Positions 57,794-64,000 of a stretch of 64,000 bases of DNA are shown in pieces. Source of the stretch: Gammaproteobacteria bacterium (GTDB taxonomy: Bacteria > Pseudomonadota > Gammaproteobacteria > Steroidobacterales > Woeseiaceae). The notes below the pieces were generated by a model. That model was not told the DNA's origin. It searched no databases and was given only the letters and a program-made list of their open reading frames with translations. The translations under genes and the position numbers were made by a program. Location of the stretch: NCBI GenBank assembly GCA_030429005.1, contig JAUIDP010000003.1, positions 1-64,000 of the forward strand. Reading direction: 5' to 3'. Within the stretch, counting starts at the first letter, position 1. Each line of letters starts with the position of its first letter.

Positions 57794-59113
57794 ATGCTGT
57801 TCACCAACATCATTCGCACCAAGCGAGACGGCGGCAAACTGAGCGACGAGCAGATCCGGTTCTTCGTTGACGGACTGGCCGACGAGAGTATCCCTGCCGA
57901 GCAGGTATCGTCGCTGGCAATGGCCATCTTCCTGAACTCGATGAGTTTTGACGAGGTTGCCAGCCTGACAACGAGCATGTCGAAATCCGGCACCGTGCTG
58001 GACTGGCAGGACCAGGACCTGGACGGACCCGTCGTCGACAAGCATTCCACCGGCGGCGTCGGCGACAAGGTCAGCTTCATGCTCGCTCCGATCGTGGCCG
58101 CTTGCGGAGGTTACGTGCCGATGATCTCGGGTCGCGGACTCGGGCACACCGGCGGTACGACGGACAAGGCGGAGTCGATTCCCGGGTACAACACGGCGCC
58201 CGACTTCCCGACCTTCCAGAAGATCGTCAGGGAAATCGGTTGCGCGGTCATCGGCCAGACGTCGGACCTCGCACCTGCCGATCGCCGCTTCTATTCCATA
58301 CGCGATGTCACCGGCACCGTCGAGTCGGTGCCGTTGATTACGGCATCGATCCTGGCGAAGAAGATAGCGGCAGGTCTCGATGCGCTGGTCATGGACGTCA
58401 AGGTCGGTTCCGGCGCTTTCATGCCGACCCACGCGCGCGCGCGCGAACTGGCCGAGAGCATCATCGCGACGGCGGAACTGGCAGGAGTCCGGACGCATGC
58501 GCTCATCACCGACATGAACGAGGTGCTGGGACGAACGGCAGGCAATGCACTGGAAATAGCCGAAGTCGTGAAGTACCTCAAAAACGATGATCGTGAGCCG
58601 CGGCTGGATGCCGTCGTGATGGGCCTCTGCGCACAGATGCTGGTTGTGGCCGGCCTGGAGCCGGATCGGGAGCGGGCGCTGGCGCGCGTCGATACTGCGG
58701 TCACCAGCGGCCGCGCACTGGAAATTTTTGCCAGGATGGTTGCAGCACTGGGTGGCCCGGCCGACTTTGTCGATGCACCGGACAAATACCTGGCAGCAGC
58801 ACCCGTGGTGAGACCGATTCATGGCAACGGAACGCTGGTTGCGCTGGACACGTTTGCCGTAGGCAATGCGATTATCGAACTGGGCGGCGGCCGGCGTACC
58901 GTCGGTGCAGCGCTGGACATGGCTGTTGGCTTCAGCCAGGTTGCACCGCTCGGCACACAACTCGACCAGCACACGCCGCTGGCGGTCGTGCATGCGGCCA
59001 GTGAGGACGACGCTGACAAGGTTTCGCAGCTGTTGCTGGATGCCTGTGAAACAGCTGCTGAGAAGCCTGCGGCAAACCCGGTCATCGTAGAGGTGCTGAC
59101 CGGAATCAGTTAA
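57794..59113 (+). CDS. deoA: Thymidine phosphorylase
   Basis: The 439-residue enzyme splits thymidine and deoxyuridine with phosphate into base and deoxyribose 1-phosphate. The signature KHSTGGVGDKVSFMLAP (residues about 80-96) and the MISGRGLGHTGGTTDKAESI block are intact, as is the AMAIFLNSMSFDE helix. It is the first gene of a rightward group with nupC, a nucleoside hydrolase and ribokinase. The deoxyribose 1-phosphate goes to DeoB at 25744-26949. Confidence in the name is high; activity on uridine is possible as well. Confidence 0.95.
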   Translation: MLFTNIIRTKRDGGKLSDEQIRFFVDGLADESIPAEQVSSLAMAIFLNSMSFDEVASLTTSMSKSGTVLDWQDQDLDGPVVDKHSTGGVGDKVSFMLAPIVAACGGYVPMISGRGLGHTGGTTDKAESIPGYNTAPDFPTFQKIVREIGCAVIGQTSDLAPADRRFYSIRDVTGTVESVPLITASILAKKIAAGLDALVMDVKVGSGAFMPTHARARELAESIIATAELAGVRTHALITDMNEVLGRTAGNALEIAEVVKYLKNDDREPRLDAVVMGLCAQMLVVAGLEPDRERALARVDTAVTSGRALEIFARMVAALGGPADFVDAPDKYLAAAPVVRPIHGNGTLVALDTFAVGNAIIELGGGRRTVGAALDMAVGFSQVAPLGTQLDQHTPLAVVHAASEDDADKVSQLLLDACETAAEKPAANPVIVEVLTGIS

Positions 59114-59184
59114 GCAAAGCGTCGGCCTGATACGGTAGACTTGAACGCTGCTTTAACAACAATAACAAAAGAAGGTGGGGCGGC

Positions 59185-60465
59185 ATGGGTAACTACATCG
59201 GTATTCTCGGCATCGTCGTACTCCTGGGCATAGCTGTCCTGTTTTCCAGCAACCGCAAGGCGATCAACCTGCGCGTGGTCGGTTCTGCATTTGTGCTGCA
59301 AACCGTCATAGCCGCGATCGTCCTGTACTGGCAATCGGGCAGGGAAGCCATCGACTGGCTCAGTAGCGGTGTGCTCGCCATCATCCAGTATGCGAATGCC
59401 GGCATCCAGATGGTGTTCGGGCCGCTGGCCAACCTGAACGGGCTTGTGCACGGCATCGTGACCGGGGAATACGGCCTGGCTCCCGCGGATCCCGCCAGCG
59501 TCGGGCTCACGTTCGCAATCAACGTGCTGCCGATCATTATCTTTTTTGCGGCACTGATGTCTGTGCTCTACCACCTTCGCATCATGGAATGGGTGGTTCG
59601 TATCGTCGGCGGGGCGCTGCATAAAATTGTCGGCACCGGCACGATCGAGTCCATGAATGCGGCAGCAAATATCTTTGTCGGACAGACCGAGGCGCCGCTC
59701 GTCGTCAAGCCGTATTTGCGGGGTCTGACAGAGCCACAGATGTTTGCCGTCATGGTGTCTGGCCTTGCCTCGATTGCGGGTACGGTGCTTGCCGGCTACA
59801 TGCTGATGGGTGCCGAGCTCAAATACCTGCTTGCGGCGGCATTCATGGCAGCACCGGGCGGGCTCCTGATGGCCAAGATCATCATGCCCGACGACGAGAC
59901 GGTTTCAACCGGGCAACATGAAAAATTTCAGATGGAGCCGAGCAAATACAGGAATGTCATTCTTGCTGCCGCAGCCGGCACGTCGGACGGCTTGCGCCTG
60001 GCCGTCAATATCGGCGCCATGCTGGTTGCATTCGTCGCTTTGATCGCGCTGTTCAACGGCCTCGTCGGTGGCCTGTTCAGCCTGTTCGGCTTCGATGGTG
60101 TCACATTGCAGCTGATCCTGGGCAAGGTGTTCCAGCCACTGATGTACCTGTTGAGCGTCCCGTGGGACGAAGCGCAGGCTGCGGGCGCCCTGTTTGGAGA
60201 AAAACTGATTCTCAACGAATTCGTCGCGTTTGCGAACCTGAATACCTATCTCGCGGATGCAAGCCCGCGGACGGTTGCGGTAACGACATTCTCGCTGTGT
60301 GGTTTCGCCAACCTGTCGTCAATTGCAATCCTGCTCGGTGGGCTCGGAGTGCTGGTTCCCGAAAAGCGGGAGCTGATCGGCGTCCTCGGGCTGAAAGCTG
60401 TCCTGGCCGCATCGCTGTCCAACCTGATGAGTGCCGCACTCGCCGGATTAATGTTAACGTTCTGA
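59185..60465 (+). CDS. nupC: Concentrative nucleoside transporter (NupC/CNT family)
   Basis: The 426-residue protein has about ten helices and the CNT signature NVLPIIIFFAALMSVLYHL, FVGQTEAPLVVKPYL and SGLASIAGTVLAGYML, plus a C-terminal CGFANLSSIAILLGGLG. It imports nucleosides with a sodium or proton gradient. It lies 71 bp downstream of deoA and 4 bp upstream of the nucleoside hydrolase gene on the same strand. Length and motif spacing fit the bacterial CNT form. Confidence 0.94.
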   Translation: MGNYIGILGIVVLLGIAVLFSSNRKAINLRVVGSAFVLQTVIAAIVLYWQSGREAIDWLSSGVLAIIQYANAGIQMVFGPLANLNGLVHGIVTGEYGLAPADPASVGLTFAINVLPIIIFFAALMSVLYHLRIMEWVVRIVGGALHKIVGTGTIESMNAAANIFVGQTEAPLVVKPYLRGLTEPQMFAVMVSGLASIAGTVLAGYMLMGAELKYLLAAAFMAAPGGLLMAKIIMPDDETVSTGQHEKFQMEPSKYRNVILAAAAGTSDGLRLAVNIGAMLVAFVALIALFNGLVGGLFSLFGFDGVTLQLILGKVFQPLMYLLSVPWDEAQAAGALFGEKLILNEFVAFANLNTYLADASPRTVAVTTFSLCGFANLSSIAILLGGLGVLVPEKRELIGVLGLKAVLAASLSNLMSAALAGLMLTF

Positions 60466-60469
60466 CGAC

Positions 60470-61420
60470 ATGACTCGAAAAATAATTATTGACTGTGACC
60501 CGGGGCAGGATGATGCCGTTGCACTGTTGCTGGCCTTTGCTTCACCGGACGAACTTGAAATTCTCGGCATCACTGCGGTAGGCGGGAACGTGCCATTGCA
60601 GCTGACGCAGCGCAATGCGCGCATGATGTGCGATCTTGCCGGCATGCAACACATTCCGGTCTTCGCCGGTTGTGCGGAGCCGCTCGAGCGGCCGTTACTG
60701 ACGGCTGAGGCGATACACGGCACAACCGGCATCAATGGCGTCGACGTGTTCGAACCCGAGACGGCGTTGCAGCCACAACATGCGGTCGACTTCATCGTCG
60801 AAACACTGCTGGCCGCCGAAGAAAGCTCGGTCACGCTGGTGCCGACCGGCCCGCTGACCAACATTGCAACCGCGATACAGCGCGAACCCGGCATATTGCC
60901 AAGCATCGAGCGGATCGTGCCGATGGGCGGGGCGATGCGGGAAGGTGGCAACAGCACGCCGTCGGCGGAATTCAACATCCTCGTGGACCCGCAAGCTGCA
61001 GATATCGTATTCCGTTGCGGGCGGCCGATCACGGCTATGGGGCTGGACGTGACGCACCAGGTCCTGTCGACGCCCGAGCGCGTACAGCGAATCCGGGCGC
61101 TGGGCAACCCGGTTGCGACGGCGACGGCCGACATGCTGAATTTCTTCGATCGTTACGACACGAAGAAATACGGCTCCGAGGGTGCGCCTCTGCACGATCC
61201 GTGCACCATCGCCTGGTTGTTGTGGCCGGAAATATTCGAAGGCAAGGACTGCAATATTTCGATCGAGACTGAATCGGAGCTGACGCTGGGACACACCGCG
61301 GTGGACTTCTGGAATGTCACCGACAAACCCGTCAACACGACCTGGGTATACGGTATCGACGCGCCGGCGTTCTACGACCGGCTCGTAGAACGGCTTGACC
61401 GGTTCGGAGGGGCTTTGTGA
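60470..61420 (+). CDS. Nucleoside hydrolase (IUNH family, Rih-like)
   Basis: The 316-residue enzyme has the calcium-binding IIIDCDPGQDDAVALLLAF near the start, GTTGINGVDVFEPE, VPTGPLTNIATAI and the C-terminal NVTDKPVNTTWVYGI region. It cuts ribonucleosides to base and ribose without phosphate, giving the free ribose used by the ribokinase encoded next. Base preference (pyrimidine, RihA/B-like, or broad) cannot be decided by eye. It overlaps ribokinase by 4 bp and so is translationally coupled to it. Confidence 0.93.
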   Translation: MTRKIIIDCDPGQDDAVALLLAFASPDELEILGITAVGGNVPLQLTQRNARMMCDLAGMQHIPVFAGCAEPLERPLLTAEAIHGTTGINGVDVFEPETALQPQHAVDFIVETLLAAEESSVTLVPTGPLTNIATAIQREPGILPSIERIVPMGGAMREGGNSTPSAEFNILVDPQAADIVFRCGRPITAMGLDVTHQVLSTPERVQRIRALGNPVATATADMLNFFDRYDTKKYGSEGAPLHDPCTIAWLLWPEIFEGKDCNISIETESELTLGHTAVDFWNVTDKPVNTTWVYGIDAPAFYDRLVERLDRFGGAL

Positions 61421-62262
61421 CGTCGATCATCGTCATCGGCTCGGTCAACCTCGATATTGTGGCATCTGCCGACCGCCTGCCGGGGCCGGGCGAGACCGTG
61501 ACCGGCGCCGAACTGAGCCGCTTCCCTGGCGGCAAGGGTGCCAACCAGGCGCTCGCGGCAGCAAAGCTGGGTGCGGAGGTGAGCCTGCTCGCGCACGTGG
61601 GCAACGATGCTGATGCGAACGACGCGCTGGCGTTGCTGCGCGCAGGCGGTGTGGATCTCAGTGGCTGCAAGGCCGTAGAGCACGCAGCGACCGGTGTCGC
61701 GCTCATAGCCGTTGCGAGTTCCGGCGAAAACCAGATCGTCGTCGCGCCGGGCGCGAACCGTACCCTGTCGCCGGACTCGCTAAGTATTCCTGCCGCGGAT
61801 GCGCTGTTGTGCCAGCTCGAGGTGCCGACCGAAACCATTGCACATGCCGCTGCCAGTTTCGACGGATTCTTCTGTGTCAACCTGGCACCTGCCCGGCACG
61901 TCGATGTCGCCGTACTGCAGCGCGCTGACCTCGTTATTGTCAACGAAACAGAGTCGGCCTGGTACGGTGACAGCCTGGCAGCGTGCAAGGGCATGATTGC
62001 AACGACGTTCGGTGCGGCCGGCGCCGTACTCAGCCAGGATGGCGTCGACATCGCGCGGACAAAACCACCGCGAGTCGAGGCGGTCGATACGACGGCAGCA
62101 GGTGACACGTTTTGCGCAGCACTGACCGTAGCGCTGGTCGAAGGGCAAAGCCCCGGAGACGCGCTGGCATTCGCCTGCGCTGCAGGCGCTGCAACGGCAA
62201 CCCGGCAGGGCGCGCAGCCGTCTTTGCCGGGCCGGGAAGAGGTACTGGCCTTACTGGGCTAA
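61417..62262 (+). CDS. rbsK: Ribokinase
   Basis: The 281-residue PfkB-fold enzyme phosphorylates ribose to ribose 5-phosphate. Its N-terminal motif GSVNLDIVASADRLPGPGET, the sugar-binding RFPGGKGANQALAAAKLGA, and the catalytic block DTTAAGDTFCAALTVAL are intact. It is slightly shorter than E. coli RbsK (309) because of a short C-terminus. The start is a GTG at 61417 inside the end of the hydrolase gene (4-bp overlap). This arrangement gives a direct route from ribonucleoside to ribose 5-phosphate. Confidence 0.93.
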   Translation: MTSIIVIGSVNLDIVASADRLPGPGETVTGAELSRFPGGKGANQALAAAKLGAEVSLLAHVGNDADANDALALLRAGGVDLSGCKAVEHAATGVALIAVASSGENQIVVAPGANRTLSPDSLSIPAADALLCQLEVPTETIAHAAASFDGFFCVNLAPARHVDVAVLQRADLVIVNETESAWYGDSLAACKGMIATTFGAAGAVLSQDGVDIARTKPPRVEAVDTTAAGDTFCAALTVALVEGQSPGDALAFACAAGAATATRQGAQPSLPGREEVLALLG

Positions 62263-62278
62263 CCCCTCTCAAAAGTGG

Positions 62279-62665
62279 TCAGAGCTGGAATGACTCTGGC
62301 AGCAACTCGTCCATCGAGAATGTCAGCCAGTTGTCGTCGTTACCCCTGAAGATAATGCGGGTATTGGCGTCCGCGAACTCGCGGATGCGCTGCCGGCAGC
62401 CGCCGCAGGGCGGGCAGGCGCGGTCCGTCTCGCCGCCGGCAACCGCCAGTGTCACGATGCGCTTGCCGCCGGAAGCAACCATGGCGGCAATGGCGCCGGC
62501 TTCGGCACAGGTGCCCAGCGGATAGGCGGCATTCTCGACATTACAGCTCGTATGGACATTGCCGGCATCATCGAGCAGGGCCGCCCCGACGCTAAAGCCG
62601 GAATACGGGCAGTACGCCTGCTCGCAGATCGCACGTGCCGCCTGCAACAGTTCGTCGTCGGTCAT
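62279..62665 (-). CDS. cdd: Cytidine deaminase
   Basis: The 128-residue enzyme turns cytidine and deoxycytidine into uridine and deoxyuridine. It is the short, tetrameric form: SCNVENAAYPLGTCAEAGAI has the zinc Cys and catalytic Glu, and CPPCGGCRQ is the PCxxC zinc motif. It starts 2 bp after the preA stop on the same strand and so is in the pyrimidine operon. It converges on ribokinase with 16 bp between stops; no obvious terminator is seen there. Confidence 0.95.
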   Translation of the reverse strand: MTDDELLQAARAICEQAYCPYSGFSVGAALLDDAGNVHTSCNVENAAYPLGTCAEAGAIAAMVASGGKRIVTLAVAGGETDRACPPCGGCRQRIREFADANTRIIFRGNDDNWLTFSMDELLPESFQL

Positions 62666-62666
62666 G

Positions 62667-63965
62667 TCAGCTTTTGCGCATCGGGTTGTTCGGATGCGTG
62701 GTCCAGTTCGCGACTTCGTTCGTGATCGGCTTGCCGGTACGGGCGTCGATGCCCTCGGTCATCGGCTGCATCGTGATGCAACTGTCGACCGGGCAAACGC
62801 TGACACAAAGATTACAGCCGACGCACTCGTCGTCGATTACCTCGAATCGCCGCTCACCGTTAACTGTATTCGTGATGGCCTGGTGCGATGTGTCTTCACA
62901 GACCACATGACAGCGTCCGCACTTGATACACAGGTCCTGGTCGATAACGGCCTTGGAGACGTGATTGAGGTTCAGGTATTGCCAGTCGGTAACGCTCGGG
63001 GTCGCCTTGCGCACGAGTTCGGAGACCGATGCCATGCCCTTGTCATCGAGGAAATTGCTCAGTCCGTCCGTCAGGTCGTCAATAATCTTGAAGCCGTACA
63101 CCATTGCGGCGGTACAGACCTGCACATTGGAAGCACCCAGCGCCAGGAAGTCGACGGCGTCACGCCAGTCGGTGATGCCACCGATGCCGGAAATCGGCAG
63201 CCTGGCGGTCTCCGCGTTGCGGGCAATCTCAGCGACCATGTTCAATGCGATCGGCTTGACCGCTTCACCGCAGTAGCCGCCATGCGTGCCCATGCCGTCC
63301 GTAGTCGGGAACATCGTCAGCGTGTCGTAATCTACCCGCATGATCGAGTTGATCGTATTGATCAGCGACACGGCATCGGCGCCACCGTCCTGTGCCGCCT
63401 TGGCTGTGAGCACGATGTTCGTGACATTTGGCGTCAACTTGACGATGACCGGTATCGTTGCGGCTTTCTTGGCCCATTCGGTCGCCATCTGCACATACTC
63501 GGGGACCTGCCCGACAGCAGCACCCATGCCGCGCTCAGACATACCGTGCGGGCAACCGAAATTCAGCTCAAAAGCGTCGGCGCCGGTGTCCTCAATGATC
63601 GGGATGTATTTCGACCAGGACTCTTCGTTCATCGGCAGCATGACCGAGGCGACGACGGCCCGGTCCGGCCAGTCCCGCTTGATTTGTCGGATCTCGTCCA
63701 GGTTGGTCTTGAGCGGCCGGTCCGTGATCAGCTCGATGTTGTTGAAGCCGATTACGCGGCGTTCGTTACTGTGCAGGGCGCTGTAACGTGGTCCGTTGAC
63801 ATTGACAATCGGTGGGTCTTCGCCGAGTGTTTTCCAGACCACACCGCCCCAGCCGGCTTCGAAAGCACGGTTGACGTTATAGGCCTTGTCCGTCGGCGGG
63901 GCCGACGCCAGCCAGAACGGGTTCGGCGACGTAACGCCGAGAAATTCCGAGTTCAGGTCAGCCAT
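62667..63965 (-). CDS. preA: NAD-dependent dihydropyrimidine dehydrogenase subunit PreA
   Basis: The 432-residue protein has a FMN-binding TIM barrel like dihydroorotate dehydrogenase (SPNPFWLASAPPTDKAYNVN, FELNFGCPHGMSERG, ISGIGGITDWRDA) and a C-terminal ferredoxin domain with CIKCGRCHVVCEDT and CVGCNLCVSVCPVD. It reduces uracil and thymine to dihydropyrimidines as the partner of PreT. No preT is in the window; it may lie beyond the right edge, upstream of this gene. An AGGAG at 63974-63978 supports the start at 63965. It is followed by cdd in the same operon. Confidence 0.95.
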   Translation of the reverse strand: MADLNSEFLGVTSPNPFWLASAPPTDKAYNVNRAFEAGWGGVVWKTLGEDPPIVNVNGPRYSALHSNERRVIGFNNIELITDRPLKTNLDEIRQIKRDWPDRAVVASVMLPMNEESWSKYIPIIEDTGADAFELNFGCPHGMSERGMGAAVGQVPEYVQMATEWAKKAATIPVIVKLTPNVTNIVLTAKAAQDGGADAVSLINTINSIMRVDYDTLTMFPTTDGMGTHGGYCGEAVKPIALNMVAEIARNAETARLPISGIGGITDWRDAVDFLALGASNVQVCTAAMVYGFKIIDDLTDGLSNFLDDKGMASVSELVRKATPSVTDWQYLNLNHVSKAVIDQDLCIKCGRCHVVCEDTSHQAITNTVNGERRFEVIDDECVGCNLCVSVCPVDSCITMQPMTEGIDARTGKPITNEVANWTTHPNNPMRKS

Positions 63966-64000
63966 TTCGCAAACTCCTGTCGATCGCTATCGCCGCAACC

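Noticed and set aside
57374-58993. Minus-strand open frame across the cpdB N-terminus and deoA
   Set aside because: It runs antisense to deoA and out of frame with cpdB; both real genes have intact motifs and starts.
62263-62300. GTGGTCAGAGC near the end of rbsK/cdd as a second copy of the GGGGTCAGAG palindrome
   Set aside because: Only one arm resembles the 44820 hairpin; the other arm lies in the cdd coding end and does not pair well. Probably chance.

Overview
The window is a gene-dense, GC-rich stretch of bacterial chromosome (my reading: 58 protein genes, one cut by the left edge, and no tRNA, rRNA, CRISPR array, IS or prophage). It looks like a free-living, aerobic, probably marine gammaproteobacterium. 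The reasons are many lipoprotein and Sec signals, an Oar-like TonB-dependent receptor, sulfatases, a caa3-type cytochrome oxidase, ECF sigma signalling and several DUF885-type metallopeptidases. A relative of the Woeseiales/Chromatiales would fit, but that placement is inference from gene content only.

Layout. 0-2.7 kb: end of a metallopeptidase, an MFS transporter and two small membrane proteins. 2.7-6.4 kb: two adjacent minus-strand redox/stress units (ArsR + SRPBCC; azoreductase + DoxX + pirin) and a divergent LysR gene with a clean T-N11-A box. 6.5-8.9 kb: a beta-helix lipoprotein next to a diheme cytochrome c lipoprotein. 9-20.3 kb: exported metalloproteases, a PDZ protein, pssA, a sodium symporter and an ECF sigma/anti-sigma pair. 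20.4-25.3 kb: a cytochrome oxidase operon whose subunit II carries two C-terminal cytochrome c domains and which has two subunit III genes. 25.3-25.7 kb: the only sizeable non-coding gap, filled with three copies of a palindromic repeat, two of them set in long, mutually unrelated inverted repeats.

From 25.7 kb to the right edge the main theme is salvage of nucleic-acid breakdown products. Exported enzymes include two UshA-like phosphoesterases, one CpdB, an adenosine deaminase-like protein, a purine 'NUP' lipoprotein, an amidohydrolase lipoprotein and a DnaQ-fold protein with a signal peptide. Uptake is served by an NCS2 purine permease and a NupC nucleoside transporter. Cytoplasmic catabolism is served by deoB, deoA, a nucleoside hydrolase, ribokinase, cytidine deaminase and preA. 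Set into this are a P450, two Fe(II) dioxygenases, two sulfatases around an Oar-like receptor (39.8-46.3 kb), and an unassigned catabolic operon at 49.9-55.8 kb (FAD oxidoreductase, CoA transferase, enoyl-CoA hydratase, 7Fe ferredoxin, DHDPS-family lyase, MFS) with its own divergent LysR.

Most worth a second look: the nested hairpin array at 25.3-25.65 kb; the two UshA paralogues in which the usual metal-binding His and Gln/His are replaced by Glu and Asp; the exported DEDDh protein lacking its last Asp; the lipoprotein NUP coupled to a base permease; and the 49.9-55.8 kb operon of unknown substrate. All functional calls come from reading motifs by eye; no database search was possible.
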